Below, in pieces: positions 27,133-36,480 of a stretch of 64,000 nucleotides of DNA. Position numbers and translations under genes: made by a program. Every line of letters starts with the position of its first letter. Position 1 is the first letter of the stretch. Below the pieces are notes generated by a model. That model was not told the origin of the DNA and did no database searches. It saw only the letters and a program-made list of their open reading frames with translations. The DNA is taken from positions 1,426,001 through 1,490,000 of the forward strand of contig NZ_CP087131.1 of the NCBI RefSeq assembly GCF_020911865.1, given 5' to 3'. This stretch comes from Chryseobacterium sp. C-71 (GTDB lineage: Bacteria > Bacteroidota > Bacteroidia > Flavobacteriales > Weeksellaceae).

Positions 27133-27180
27133 TCGGATTTTATCCGATGCTTTGTAAGATTGCCCCCATTGGGGCTTTTT
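27133..27180. repeat. GGATTTTATCC interspersed repeat, copy 1
   Basis: CGGATTTTATCCG, then CTTTGTAAGATT, then GCCCC-ATT-GGGGC with a T-run. The copy at 49768-49816 has the same three-part layout (hairpin, CTTTGTTAAG linker, second hairpin), so this is a dispersed element that may double as a terminator. Confidence 0.6.
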
Positions 27181-27192
27181 GACAAAATTGAA

Positions 27193-27846
27193 TTAATAAG
27201 CAGCCGTAAAACGTTCACGGATGTGATTATTCTGCTCTAACTCATCAACCAAAGCGACTGCAACATCTTCTACAGACAAAATACTTCTTCCGTTTTCATC
27301 AAATACAGGCGATTCTAAAGAGGTTCTGTATTTTCCGGTTCTGATTCCTGCTGTTCCTTTGTGCATCTCGATGGCAGGGCTGAAAAACGTCCAGTCTAAT
27401 GTTTCATTTTTCTTGATTTCATTTAAATAATCTCTTGCAGCCGTGGCTCCCGGTTTGATGTCCGCAGGGAAATCCGGACCGTCAACCAATTGATTTCCGT
27501 CGATGAACAAGCTTCCTGCCCCACCAACGGTGATAAATCTTTTGACACCCGATTTTTCAACTGCTTTTTCGATGTTTTTACTTCCGTTTAGAAAATCATT
27601 GTAAAGATTAGGATTCGCCCAGCCTGCATTGAACGTGTTGATTACTGCATCATTTCCTTTTAAAGCTTCAGCTAAATCATCAATGTTATTGACATCAATA
27701 CTTTTGGCGATTACATTTTCTTTCTGCTCAACTTTTGAAGTATCTCTTACAATGGCATCTACAGAATACCCTCTTGTTTCCAATTCTTTTACAACCTGTG
27801 TTCCCACAAATCCTGTGGCTCCGATTACTGCTACTTTTTTGTTCAT
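27193..27846 (-). CDS. NAD(P)-binding NmrA/SDR-like epimerase
   Basis: 217 residues from the ATG at 27844-27846 (MNKKVAVIGATGFVGTQVVKEL). The Rossmann glycine motif is GATGFVG, followed by AIVRDTSKV and DAVINTFNAGW, typical of atypical SDR NAD(P)-binding proteins of the NmrA/YwnB group. It lacks the YxxxK dyad of classical SDRs. It lies downstream of an Rrf2-type regulator, and both genes are preceded by the same inverted repeat, so it is the probable target of that repressor. Confidence 0.85.
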   Translation of the reverse strand: MNKKVAVIGATGFVGTQVVKELETRGYSVDAIVRDTSKVEQKENVIAKSIDVNNIDDLAEALKGNDAVINTFNAGWANPNLYNDFLNGSKNIEKAVEKSGVKRFITVGGAGSLFIDGNQLVDGPDFPADIKPGATAARDYLNEIKKNETLDWTFFSPAIEMHKGTAGIRTGKYRTSLESPVFDENGRSILSVEDVAVALVDELEQNNHIRERFTAAY

Positions 27847-27910
27847 ACTTTTAAATTTATTTTTAAAGGAATTCACGAAACTTATGGTTTCATTTTTATT
27901 ATATTAAACT

Positions 27911-27935
27911 AATTGTAATAAATTTTGTTACATTT
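27911..27935. promoter_or_regulatory. Probable Rrf2-family operator (target gene)
   Basis: AATTGTAA, nine bases, then TTACATTT: the same inverted repeat and same 9-base spacer as the site at 28389-28413, with one mismatch. It lies in front of the NmrA-like gene. Confidence 0.55.
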
Positions 27936-27949
27936 TAAATCAAAAAAAT

Positions 27950-28360
27950 TTAATCAAATTGATTGGTAAATTCTTGCAACGATTTATCTCCCAAAAAACC
28001 TTTCACCAAAAGATTTGTCTGCTCAAAAAGCATTGAAAGATGATTGTTAATCACCTTCCCTACCGGACATGAAGGATTGGGATTCTGATTTTTCTTTCCT
28101 AAAACTTCGTTGTTTTTTACAGCTGCATAGATTTCAGAAATTTTAATTTCTTCAGCACTTTTCGCTAGCTTGGTTCCGCCATCTTTTCCCAATCGGCTTG
28201 TGATTAATCCGGCTTCACGCAATTCACGCAATTCTTTACGAACGATTACAGGATTTACATTGATGCTTCCAGCTAACCAATCAGAAGTAAGCCACTCCTG
28301 AGGAACTTTTGCCAATAAAGTCATGATATGTATTGCTGTAGCAAATCTTGTGTTACTCAT
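27950..28360 (-). CDS. Rrf2 family transcriptional regulator
   Basis: 136 residues from the ATG at 28358-28360 (MSNTRFATAIHIMTLLAKVP). A winged helix occupies the first 70 residues (SINVNPVIVRKELRELREAGLITSRLGKDGGTKLA). It lacks the three-Cys iron-sulfur cluster of IscR; a single Cys sits in PNPSCPVGKVI. It resembles the YwnA/YwgB-type repressors that sit beside an NmrA-like gene, as here. A TATCTTTG promoter element (28371-28378) lies next to an operator, which suggests autorepression. Confidence 0.87.
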   Translation of the reverse strand: MSNTRFATAIHIMTLLAKVPQEWLTSDWLAGSINVNPVIVRKELRELREAGLITSRLGKDGGTKLAKSAEEIKISEIYAAVKNNEVLGKKNQNPNPSCPVGKVINNHLSMLFEQTNLLVKGFLGDKSLQEFTNQFD

Positions 28361-28388
28361 AATTACATGGCAAAGATACAAAATTTTT

Positions 28389-28413
28389 AATTGTAACAAA
28401 ATTAATTACAATT
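28389..28413. promoter_or_regulatory. Probable Rrf2-family operator (autoregulation)
   Basis: A perfect inverted repeat, AATTGTAA-N9-TTACAATT. It overlaps the expected -33 region of the rrf2 promoter. A further half-site AATTGTAA lies at 28423-28430. Confidence 0.6.
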
Positions 28414-28484
28414 AAAGTATCTAATTGTAATTAATTTTATGAGAACAAATAAACTTTAGTTTTAAAGTTTACCTATATCATTTG

Positions 28485-28973
28485 CTATTGATGATCATAA
28501 CTGAGAACATCACTCATCATCCAAGTTCCTTCTTTTTTGATCCAGACGCTTGTGAATTTTGCCTGACCACCCAAAACATCATCTTTATTCTTTTCACGAA
28601 TATAAAACTGATGCTCTCCGGTTTGTATTGCCCCATACAAAACGCCGTTGTTGTACAAAGGAAAAACGTCCAAACTACTTTCAATTACTTTACGAATCGG
28701 TTTTTGTTTTGGGTTTGAACAGATATTTTCTTTCGTTCTTTGCAAAAACAATTTTTTGTTCTGAAAGCCTCCTTTGTCGTGATAGAATTTTAAATTATCA
28801 TCAACCTTTTTTTCTAAAAATGCCATATCACAACCATTAAATCCACGCTCGAAAAAGACACTGTCTTCTTTTTTTAATTCTAAAAATAATGTGGAATTTT
28901 TCTCAATTTGGGCTTGTACAATTCCGAAGAAAAGGAAGAGAATAAAGATACTAATGTTGAATTTTTTTGTCAT
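28485..28973 (-). CDS. Secreted DUF4440/SnoaL-like protein
   Basis: 162 residues with a signal peptide (MTKKFNISIFILFLFFGIVQAQ). The mature part has the NTF2-like (DUF4440) pattern: a helix with FFERGFNGCDMAFLEKKVDDNLKF, then strands ending in KFTSVWIKKEGTWMMSDVLSYDH. Members are small cone-shaped proteins with varied or unknown roles. No partner gene suggests a substrate. Confidence 0.75.
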   Translation of the reverse strand: MTKKFNISIFILFLFFGIVQAQIEKNSTLFLELKKEDSVFFERGFNGCDMAFLEKKVDDNLKFYHDKGGFQNKKLFLQRTKENICSNPKQKPIRKVIESSLDVFPLYNNGVLYGAIQTGEHQFYIREKNKDDVLGGQAKFTSVWIKKEGTWMMSDVLSYDHQ

Positions 28974-29059
28974 TGATTTATTTTTGACAAAGATTCATAA
29001 TAAATTGATTTCAACTCAAAAAATGAACCTGACAAAAACCCGACAATTGCCAGTCACAT

Positions 29060-29632
29060 CTATATGATATTGAAATTCAAATGATAACGCAGTTTTTGCT
29101 TTTTATCAATTTCGTAGGCATTCCTCAGAATAATGTAAACATTTGCGAGTGCTAAGAAAACCATAGTCATCATAACAGATCCTGAACCTAACTTCAGTAA
29201 AGCAATTAACATAAAAATAATTGGGGAAATGATGGCTAAAAATATTTGGAGAGAAATGATTTGTTTAACGATTTGAGATTTCTCTTTTGTAAAAATCATA
29301 ATCAATAACGGCGGCAAAAAATTAACAATCGGAAACCATGCAAGAGGAAGCGAGGAAAGATTAATCATTTTGATTAAAGTAGAATTGAAAACCTCATCTT
29401 TTTCTGTCATCAAAATTGGATCTTCAACTTTGATTTCTTCATTTGAAATTTCTGCAATCAACAAATCTTTTTCTGAAATTTCGAGACTTAGTGCAAGAGT
29501 TTTCAAAGTATATCCTTTCGGTTCTGTTCCAGCTTCAATCCTTTGAATTGTCCTCACAGAAAGACCCGACTTCTCAGCTAATTCTTCCTGAGTTAGATTC
29601 TTTTCTTCCCTTATTTTTTTTAATTCCGACAT
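29060..29632 (-). CDS. XRE-type regulator with C-terminal membrane domain
   Basis: 190 residues from the ATG at 29630-29632. The first 60 residues are a helix-turn-helix (LKKIREEKNLTQEELAEKSGLSVRTIQRIEAG). The C-terminal part has about three hydrophobic segments (PLAWFPIVNFLPPLLIMIF, ISLQIFLAIISPIIFMLIALL, MVFLALANVYIIL) like the DUF4870 membrane domain. A membrane-tethered DNA-binding protein is a known layout. Its targets are unknown. Confidence 0.8.
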   Translation of the reverse strand: MSELKKIREEKNLTQEELAEKSGLSVRTIQRIEAGTEPKGYTLKTLALSLEISEKDLLIAEISNEEIKVEDPILMTEKDEVFNSTLIKMINLSSLPLAWFPIVNFLPPLLIMIFTKEKSQIVKQIISLQIFLAIISPIIFMLIALLKLGSGSVMMTMVFLALANVYIILRNAYEIDKKQKLRYHLNFNII

Positions 29633-29657
29633 TGGAAACAAATTTAAAGATTCAGTA

Positions 29658-30608
29658 TTACAAAATCAATTTATCTAAATCTAAAAGTAAATAATTGATG
29701 GTCTGATTAATCGTTCTCGTTGCCGACTGCATCTGGTTGAGCATTGCCGCACGATTTTGTAGATCTCCTGCACGATAAAATCCGCCATCACTGAAAATTA
29801 CCGATTGATCAGCTGCGGTCAGCTGGTCATCAAACTGATAATGAAGCCATCTTTGTTTCATATTTTTTACAATTGAATGATCTTGTCTGTTAGAAAACTT
29901 CTTCTCAGTGTACATATACCAGATAAAAGGCGGGAAATTCGGAGATTCCAGTTTTTCATTCCAAACATCTCTGAGCAAGTTTCTCTGATGAATAAATTCC
30001 ACTTTTTTACCTTTCGGGTTTAAAGTTGCCAGACCAAAACCTGCTCCCAAACCACCACCGGCAATATCGATAGCGCTACTCCAACTGTCATTTTTCACAA
30101 TTCCACCAGCTACGGAAGCGGCTGCACCTGCAACGATTGAATATAAAATCAATCGATTATTTCGTGAGTCATTCAGATTATCGACATAACTTCCGATTTG
30201 TGCTACACGCTCACCTTCACAGTCAAACTCGGCAGCGACGGCATCTAATTCCGTCAGTGCAATGGTAATTTTGCTGTTGATTTTCATTTTAAGCTGCAGC
30301 ACTTTCACCTGCGAACTCAAAGAAGAATCTTTTTTAAGCTCCATGATCTCGTTCACTTCATCAAGGTTATCTAAAGCATTTAAAACCAAAATACTTTGGT
30401 CAGAAAACACATTTTTCAGCTTTTGATTGGCCAAAAGAATAGAATCTGAATTGTAAGAAGGTATTTTGTTGTTATAATTATATTGAAAAGGTGCTTTGCA
30501 ATAACTGTCTTTCAGAGTCAGGATATTCTGCTTTATCGTTTGATTCTTTTTGGAAACACAAGACGTAAGCAAAATTGAAATCACAAAAAAACAGGAAAAC
30601 TTCTTCAT
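29658..30608 (-). CDS. Hypothetical lipoprotein
   Basis: 316 residues from the second Met (MKKFSCFFVISILLTSC), a clear lipoprotein signal with the lipidated Cys. The body is helical with a Gly/Ala-rich hydrophobic hairpin (LILYSIVAGAAASVAGGIV and IDIAGGGLGAGFGLA, residues about 155-200) that could touch a membrane. I do not recognise the family. Confidence 0.7.
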   Translation of the reverse strand: MKKFSCFFVISILLTSCVSKKNQTIKQNILTLKDSYCKAPFQYNYNNKIPSYNSDSILLANQKLKNVFSDQSILVLNALDNLDEVNEIMELKKDSSLSSQVKVLQLKMKINSKITIALTELDAVAAEFDCEGERVAQIGSYVDNLNDSRNNRLILYSIVAGAAASVAGGIVKNDSWSSAIDIAGGGLGAGFGLATLNPKGKKVEFIHQRNLLRDVWNEKLESPNFPPFIWYMYTEKKFSNRQDHSIVKNMKQRWLHYQFDDQLTAADQSVIFSDGGFYRAGDLQNRAAMLNQMQSATRTINQTINYLLLDLDKLIL

Positions 30609-30647
30609 TCTCATTCAGACTTTAAAAATACGATGTTCTAAAATAAA

Positions 30648-30674
30648 AAAATTACCCGAAAAACAGGTAATTTA
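30648..30674 (-). terminator. Terminator of the FKBP gene
   Basis: On the minus strand AAATTACC pairs with GGTAATTT around a 9-base loop, followed by a T-run. Confidence 0.7.
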
Positions 30675-30695
30675 ATCTAAATATATGCGTTGAAA

Positions 30696-31130
30696 TTATT
30701 TAATATCTAACAATTCAACCTGGAAAACAAGGGTACTGTTTGGCCCTATTTCCTTGCTGATCTGCTGATCTCCATAAGCCAAATGAGGCGGAATAATCAA
30801 TCTCCACTTGCTGCCTACAGGCATTAATTGTAGAGCTTCTGTCCAACCTTTGATCACTTTGTTTAAAGGAAATGATGCCGGAGTTCCTCTTTTCACAGAA
30901 CTGTCGAAAACTTTCCCACCGATTGTCGTTCCGTGATAATGACATTTTACCACCGATTTCGGACCCGGTTTTGGTCCGTCGCCTTCAACCATGATCTCGT
31001 ACTGTAAACCGCTTGGCAATTCTACCACGCTTTCTCTTTTACCGTATTCAATCATATATTCCTGACCGTCTTTCAGGTTTTTCTCTGCCTGCTCTTTTTT
31101 GCGTTTAAATAACATATCTGCTACTCCCAT
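30696..31130 (-). CDS. FKBP-type peptidyl-prolyl cis-trans isomerase
   Basis: 144 residues. A 35-residue helical lead is followed by an FKBP domain: SGLQYEIMVEGDGPKPGPKS, VKCHYHGTTIGGKVFDSSVKRG, PLNKVIKGWTEALQLMPVGSK and IIPPHLAYGDQ. Without a signal peptide it is probably cytoplasmic. It accelerates proline isomerisation during protein folding. Confidence 0.92.
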   Translation of the reverse strand: MGVADMLFKRKKEQAEKNLKDGQEYMIEYGKRESVVELPSGLQYEIMVEGDGPKPGPKSVVKCHYHGTTIGGKVFDSSVKRGTPASFPLNKVIKGWTEALQLMPVGSKWRLIIPPHLAYGDQQISKEIGPNSTLVFQVELLDIK

Positions 31131-31301
31131 AATTTTTTTTACAAAGATAGTATTTTATAGATGGAAGCTAGAAGCTGGATGAATGAAGTTTTAGAGTTGT
31201 AAAGTTTGTTCTATTAATCTGCATCTAAAATTCAAACAAGTTTAATATTCTCTTAACCTAGAATTAGAAACTTGGCGTTATAATTGAGTTTTAAAAACTA
31301 T

Positions 31302-32303
31302 ATGCCAAATCCACTAAAATATAATAAGAATTTTGACAAGCTTTCATACGAAGAGAAACAGCTTCTTGAGGAAAATAAAAAAAGCATTGCAGATTTTGTA
31401 GAGCACTCATCGACGCTAAGCGACGTTAATTATGCAACAAGAAACGCTCATGCAAAAACTTATGCCGTTCTGAAAGGAGAATTTATCATCAACCCGGAGA
31501 TGCGCACTGACCTTCTGTATCTTTTTGATAAAGAAAAGTACAATATTGTGATAAGGCTTTCTAATGCCCATTTAAAGATAAAAAATAATAAAAAAGATAT
31601 TCCGGCTTATGGTCTCGCTATCAAAATAAAAGATGACGCAGATCGTACAATTGCCAATTATCCTTTGGTGAATTTCCCTTTATTTCCAATTAATTCTGTT
31701 TCTGTTTTTTTAAAATTATTTACCGCAATCAATCGGTTTTTCATTAAAAAGTGGGGAAATATTACTCCTCTACTATCGCAGGTTTATCAAGTGATGCCAA
31801 GCATTTTCACGGGTTCATTTTTAAAGAAAAGTTTAGAGTTTTTATTTAAAAAGAATGACTTTATGTTGTCTTTCGATTATCATTCTGTCGGTGTTTACCG
31901 CTTGGGAGAACACATGATGAAAATAAAATTGAGCCCGAAAAATCCGCAAAGAAAATTTGGTAAAGATTTAACTACAAAAAAAGCAATTGAAAATTTTTGT
32001 CTTCAGGAAAATTATAATGCTGATGTGATGATTCAATTTTGTTATGATTTAAAAGATCAACCCATCAATATTCTAAATCGTGAATGGAAGAATTCACCTT
32101 TTATTAAAATTGGTGAAGTAAAAATTGAGAAAAATTCTTTTCTAACGCCAAATACCTGTGATAATGAATTGCTGTCTTTTAATCCATTTGAAAGCGCAGA
32201 AATCTTCCAGCCTGTCGGGAAAATTCAGAAACTGCGGGATGAAGCGTATAAAGTTTCACTTCAGACGAGGAAGAAGATTAATAAGCTTTTGAAATATAAG
32301 TAA
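31302..32303 (+). CDS. Catalase-like haem protein
   Basis: 333 residues from the ATG at 31302 (MPNPLKYNKNF); a longer frame needs a TTG start. The distal-side pattern of the catalase family is present in YATRNAHAKTYAVLKGEFIINP (His after AHA), followed by the substrate-channel strands IVIRLSNAHLKI and AYGLAIKIKDDADRT. It is shorter than a true catalase (about 480) and belongs to the minimal catalase-related group, whose activities vary. The proximal Tyr motif is not obvious. Confidence 0.75.
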   Translation: MPNPLKYNKNFDKLSYEEKQLLEENKKSIADFVEHSSTLSDVNYATRNAHAKTYAVLKGEFIINPEMRTDLLYLFDKEKYNIVIRLSNAHLKIKNNKKDIPAYGLAIKIKDDADRTIANYPLVNFPLFPINSVSVFLKLFTAINRFFIKKWGNITPLLSQVYQVMPSIFTGSFLKKSLEFLFKKNDFMLSFDYHSVGVYRLGEHMMKIKLSPKNPQRKFGKDLTTKKAIENFCLQENYNADVMIQFCYDLKDQPINILNREWKNSPFIKIGEVKIEKNSFLTPNTCDNELLSFNPFESAEIFQPVGKIQKLRDEAYKVSLQTRKKINKLLKYK

Positions 32304-32346
32304 GGTGAATGGTCAATTTATTTTATAAAACCTTGAAAAGTTTAAA

Positions 32347-32378
32347 TAAAAAAGGCTCTACAAATTGTAAAGCCTTTC
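32347..32378 (-). terminator. Terminator of terC
   Basis: On the minus strand AAAGGCTTTACA pairs with TGTAGAGCCTTT, then a T-run. Confidence 0.7.
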
Positions 32379-32386
32379 AATATTTA

Positions 32387-33424
32387 TTATTCTATTGTTT
32401 CTTTTTCGTCTTCCTTTTTATCAGGGAAAATGATGGATAGCAGAACCGATATGACCAATACTCCGCCTACAATTCCTAATGAAACCGGTGATGAGATATG
32501 ATACCAAGGAGCAATCAACATTTTAACACCAATAAAGGCTAAGATAATCGCCAAACCATAAGGCAGTTTGCTGAACATGTGAATGAAATTCGCCAGCAAG
32601 AAATACAATGATCTCAATCCTAAAATCGCAAAAATATTCGATGTATACAAGATAAAAGGGTCATTTGAAATTGCAAAAATCGCCGGGATTGAATCTACCG
32701 CAAACAATACGTCGGTAAACTCAATTACCGCTACTACAACCAAAAGCGGAGTTGCCATTTTGATTCCGTTTTGTATGGTGAAGAACTTGTCACCATCGTA
32801 ATTATCAGAGACTTTCCAGAAACTTTTGATCAACTTTGCACCAGCTGTATCACCGTAATTTTCGTTATCATCATCGCCGTCGTCACCCCAAGATTTAATT
32901 CCCGCATAGATTAGGAACAATCCGAAAAGGGTCATTACCACGTTGATTCTTACTGGATGACCGAAAACATTCATTTCAGGCAAATAAGTGAGATCAATTA
33001 ACTCAACTCCTGCAAAAATAAAGATGGCTCTGAAGATCAAAGCTCCGATAATTCCCCAAAATAAAACTTTGTGATGAAGAAATTTAGGAACTTTAAAGAA
33101 TCCAAAAACCAATATAAATACGAAAAGATTATCGACCGAAAGTGCTTTCTCAATCCAGTACGCCGCCTGATATTGTGTAAATTTCTCTACAGCTACCGCA
33201 TGACTTCCGGCCGTTCCGTCGGTATTGAAAACCCAATATACCACTCCAGAAAAAACCATTGAAAGAGAAATCCAAACGACTGACCAAATGGTCGCTTCTT
33301 TTGAAGATACCTCATGGCTTTTTTTGTTGAAAACTCCTAAATCTAAGAGTAGCATGATAACCACCGTTATCGCAAATCCCCAAACTAAGCCAGGGTGTAA
33401 ATCTAAAATATTATGTTGTTCCAC
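32387..33424 (-). CDS. terC: TerC family integral membrane protein
   Basis: 345 residues, GTG start. Eight or nine membrane segments; the TerC/Alx hallmarks are WIEKALSVDNLFVFILVFGFFKVP and EFTDVLFAVDSIPAIFAISNDPFILYTSN, with acidic residues inside membrane helices that suggest metal-ion transport. An Asp-rich cytoplasmic loop (GDDGDDDNENYGD) sits in the middle. TerC proteins work with TerD-type proteins in tellurite and other stress resistance, and terD genes lie just upstream here. Confidence 0.92.
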   Translation of the reverse strand: MEQHNILDLHPGLVWGFAITVVIMLLLDLGVFNKKSHEVSSKEATIWSVVWISLSMVFSGVVYWVFNTDGTAGSHAVAVEKFTQYQAAYWIEKALSVDNLFVFILVFGFFKVPKFLHHKVLFWGIIGALIFRAIFIFAGVELIDLTYLPEMNVFGHPVRINVVMTLFGLFLIYAGIKSWGDDGDDDNENYGDTAGAKLIKSFWKVSDNYDGDKFFTIQNGIKMATPLLVVVAVIEFTDVLFAVDSIPAIFAISNDPFILYTSNIFAILGLRSLYFLLANFIHMFSKLPYGLAIILAFIGVKMLIAPWYHISSPVSLGIVGGVLVISVLLSIIFPDKKEDEKETIE

Positions 33425-33535
33425 TTTAAATTAATATGTGTTATTATATGATAAAAGCAATAGCTGTAAAGATACAGGTATTGCTTACTATTTATGAGCC
33501 TAAAACTACAATTTCAGACAGATTGTTTACTGATT

Positions 33536-34147
33536 TTACAAATATTTTTGCTTCACAGTCTCAATTGTCTGCTCCAATTTTCTGTCAGCTGTAGGATCTC
33601 CGATAGCGTTGAATTTCCATTCGTTGTTTCTCTTGTAAAAAACTCCCATCACCATTGCAACGTGACCGTTGAAAGACTTATCATTGGCAATATCATATTT
33701 AGCAAAAACTTCTCTCACGTTTGTAGGAGTTCCTTCATAGATACGGATTGACGCAAAAGGAATGGTTCCGAAATCCTGACCTTTGTAACTGTTTAAAACT
33801 AAAGCAACATGCTCAACAGCAGAATCTAAACCAGAAAAATCAATTGTGATTACTTCGTTATCTAAGCCATCATCACCACCTACGTCACCTGTTAAATCAT
33901 CTCCGCTGTGTTTTACAGAACCGTTTTTAGATTTAAGGTTACCGAAATAGATTACTTCAGTAGCATTTTTGTTTGTATCATATAAAATGCAGCTTCCGTC
34001 TAAATCTACTGCTTCTTTTGAAACACCACCGAAGAAACTTTTCTTCTCGATTGCGCCCCAGTTTATTCCGACACAAGCTTGGGAAAGCGTTGTTCCGTTT
34101 TCTTTTGTAAGGTTTATTCTCTGACCTTTTTGTAAGTTGATAGCCAT
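33536..34147 (-). CDS. terD: TerD family protein
   Basis: 203 residues. It opens AINLQKGQRINLTKENG, the standard TerD start, and has the calcium-binding acidic loops VDLDGSCILYDTNK and SGDDLTGDVGGDDG. TerD domains bind Ca2+ and act at the membrane in stress and phage/tellurite resistance. It is a paralogue of the TerD at 36481. It is separated from its neighbours by about 110 to 190 bases, so it may have its own promoter. Confidence 0.93.
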   Translation of the reverse strand: MAINLQKGQRINLTKENGTTLSQACVGINWGAIEKKSFFGGVSKEAVDLDGSCILYDTNKNATEVIYFGNLKSKNGSVKHSGDDLTGDVGGDDGLDNEVITIDFSGLDSAVEHVALVLNSYKGQDFGTIPFASIRIYEGTPTNVREVFAKYDIANDKSFNGHVAMVMGVFYKRNNEWKFNAIGDPTADRKLEQTIETVKQKYL

Positions 34148-34243
34148 ATTTATTTTTTTGTTTAATTATATTTTGAATCTTTGTTTATTGCTTAAATTTA
34201 TTTTAACGCAAAATCCTCAAAGATTTTTTTTAAATTCCTTGTA

Positions 34244-34285
34244 TATTTTTCGTTCGCAAGGGCGTTCCAGTCAGCAAAGAAAAAC
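34244..34285. repeat. CGTTCGCAAGGGCGTT interspersed repeat, copy 1
   Basis: ATTTTTCGTTCGCAAGG, GCGTTCCAGTCAGC and a short A-rich tail. The reverse strand at 38837-38859 is nearly identical over about 30 bases, and a diverged copy lies at 51990-52026. Confidence 0.65.
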
Positions 34286-34339
34286 AAATCTTTTACAGCT
34301 TTAAAGTTTTAGGTAAACAGATTTACTTTTTACTTTAAA

Positions 34340-35260
34340 TTAATTATTTAAATTTAAATTCAACATTGCCCTAAGAATATTGGTTTCTTCGTTCACGTCA
34401 AATATTTTGCTCATGATATCTACACTTTCGATATTTTTGAGATAATCTTTTAAAACATTGTCGACTCCTTCAGGCAAAATTCTTTTCTTTTCGTGAATGG
34501 TTTCTTCAAGCTCTTCGTTTCTTCTCTTGAGCTGATTCATTACCGAAGCTTGGTTTGATTCATTTTCGGAAGTATCCAAATAAGATAATTCATCATCAAT
34601 CAGGTACAATTTTCTTTCTTCAACATTAAAAATAAAATGCTCATCCGACTGAAAGATCTTAAACAATTCATATTCGTCACGTCCGATTCTGTAGCCACAA
34701 ACAAAACGAACTTTGAAATTCTGAATATTCAGTTTACCCAATAATTTTCTTTCTATCGAATAATCCTGATACTGATAAGACGGAAAATTGCCCAATTTCA
34801 GCTTTCCTTCATCGGCTTCCGTTCTGTAGAATTCCACTGCATATTTTTTGTGGAAATATAAAACATCATTCCAGTTCAGCGTAAATTTATCTTCGGTAAG
34901 ATCTTTATACAGCTTTCTTAGATGTTCAGAAAAAACTCCGCTGTAGAATTTTCGATCTGTTTCAAAATTATCTATTTTTTTCTCCTCAAAAGCATCAATA
35001 TATTGGTTGTTGATATTGATTTCATTGATTACTGCCAAAAGATCATTTTCTTTTTTCTTTTTGATCTTTGTGAGCAGTTGTATCAGACTGTCAGTATATT
35101 GCAAATGGAAAAGCTCTAATTTATTGTAATCTAAAGTCTTGTTTTCTTCGAATAATTTATGAATAATATCTGTTTTTATGTACACCGATATTACGTCAAT
35201 ATTTTCAAAGAAATTAGAGAGAAGTTTAAGCTTCGTTAATCTTCTTCTGCTTTGGGACAT
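34340..35260 (-). CDS. Hypothetical protein of the Ter locus
   Basis: 306 residues from the ATG at 35258-35260 (MSQSRRRLTKLKLL); a GTG start eight codons earlier is possible. Mainly helical and charged with no membrane segments. A coiled-coil-like stretch (NQLKRRNEELEETIHEKKRI) lies near residue 255. I do not recognise a named domain. It follows telA closely on the same strand, so it is probably part of the Ter stress complex. Confidence 0.75.
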   Translation of the reverse strand: MSQSRRRLTKLKLLSNFFENIDVISVYIKTDIIHKLFEENKTLDYNKLELFHLQYTDSLIQLLTKIKKKKENDLLAVINEININNQYIDAFEEKKIDNFETDRKFYSGVFSEHLRKLYKDLTEDKFTLNWNDVLYFHKKYAVEFYRTEADEGKLKLGNFPSYQYQDYSIERKLLGKLNIQNFKVRFVCGYRIGRDEYELFKIFQSDEHFIFNVEERKLYLIDDELSYLDTSENESNQASVMNQLKRRNEELEETIHEKKRILPEGVDNVLKDYLKNIESVDIMSKIFDVNEETNILRAMLNLNLNN

Positions 35261-35298
35261 TATGTTTACAACCTCATCATTCACGCTTTTGCCCTATT

Positions 35299-36474
35299 TT
35301 ACCCTCTGATATTTGCTTTCAATTCTGATTCTAAAGTCTGTAGATCCTGATCCAGTTTTCTTCTGCTTTCTGTACCCTGTTTCTGAATTTGTTTCACTTC
35401 ATTCAACGTATTGATCAACATCGCAGTTGTTTCTTTCAGTGTTTCAGCTGAAACAATGGTCTGCTCATTGGCCTTTGCCACGTTGATTGAATTTTGACCC
35501 AGACGTTCTGCATTTTTTCTCAAAATTTCTTCTGTTGTAGAAGATACTTTCTGCTGAACTTCAATATTCTGCTGTTGTCTGTGCATTGCGACTGCTAACG
35601 AAAGCTGATTTTTCCAAACCGGTAAAGTTGTCGTTAAAATCGTCTGTGCTTTTTCAGCAATCGAAACGTTATTATTTTGCACCAATCTGATCTGCGGGAG
35701 CGACTGCATCATAATCAGACGCACCACTTTCAAATCAGCCAGTCTTCTATCTAATCTGTTGATAAAATCTCTTTTGTCTGCAATCTGGTAATCGGCAAAA
35801 TTCTGAACATTGGTTTCCATGTTTGCCAATTCTACAGCAGCTTTTTCCATTCTAAGGTTTCCAGCGATGACCAATTCTTCAATAGCTTTGATTGAATTGA
35901 CATTGCTATCAAAAATAGTCTGCAAAACTGCATTGTCTTTGGTAGAAGTAATGATTCCTGCATTTACTTTATGAGAAATCTGGTCGATATTGCTGGTAAT
36001 CTTATCATATTTAGCAAAAAGATTATCTACCTGAGTCAACATCTTTTTCATGAAAGGAAGTCTGCTCAGGAAACCTTTTACGCCGCCGTTATTGATCTCA
36101 TCTACGTCAACATAATTTAATTCAACCAATAAATTATTGATTAATTCTCCTACTTCACCTGAATTTGACCTTCTTACATTTCCTAGAAAACTATCACTCT
36201 GATTCGCTAAAGTTTTCTGCAAATCTGAGCCGAAATTCACGATAGAACCCGGATTTGATTCGTCGATTGCATTGGCTAATAGTTCATACTTATGGCGTTC
36301 TGCATCCTGAATCTGACTTAAATTCACATTCCCGTCTCTGTCCACAAGAACTGCCGGAGCTGAACTTTGCGCTGGCTGAGCAGGCTGCGCCGGTGGTAGT
36401 GGCGTTGGCTCAAACGTCTTCAAAGGCTCGATCGATTGAAGTGGATCTATATTTTGATTTTCTTGATTATCCAT
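35299..36474 (-). CDS. telA: TelA-type toxic anion resistance protein
   Basis: 391 residues. A Pro/Ala/Gln-rich disordered head (TPLPPAQPAQPAQSSAPA) is followed by the long helical TelA domain: FGSDLQKTLANQSDSFLGNV, GGVKGFLSRLPFMKKMLTQVD and VVRLIMMQSLPQIRLVQ are typical. TelA family members travel with TerD and TerC in tellurite resistance loci, and their mechanism is not settled. It is in a run with terD upstream and an unknown gene downstream. Confidence 0.92.
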   Translation of the reverse strand: MDNQENQNIDPLQSIEPLKTFEPTPLPPAQPAQPAQSSAPAVLVDRDGNVNLSQIQDAERHKYELLANAIDESNPGSIVNFGSDLQKTLANQSDSFLGNVRRSNSGEVGELINNLLVELNYVDVDEINNGGVKGFLSRLPFMKKMLTQVDNLFAKYDKITSNIDQISHKVNAGIITSTKDNAVLQTIFDSNVNSIKAIEELVIAGNLRMEKAAVELANMETNVQNFADYQIADKRDFINRLDRRLADLKVVRLIMMQSLPQIRLVQNNNVSIAEKAQTILTTTLPVWKNQLSLAVAMHRQQQNIEVQQKVSSTTEEILRKNAERLGQNSINVAKANEQTIVSAETLKETTAMLINTLNEVKQIQKQGTESRRKLDQDLQTLESELKANIRG

Positions 36475-36480
36475 AATTGA

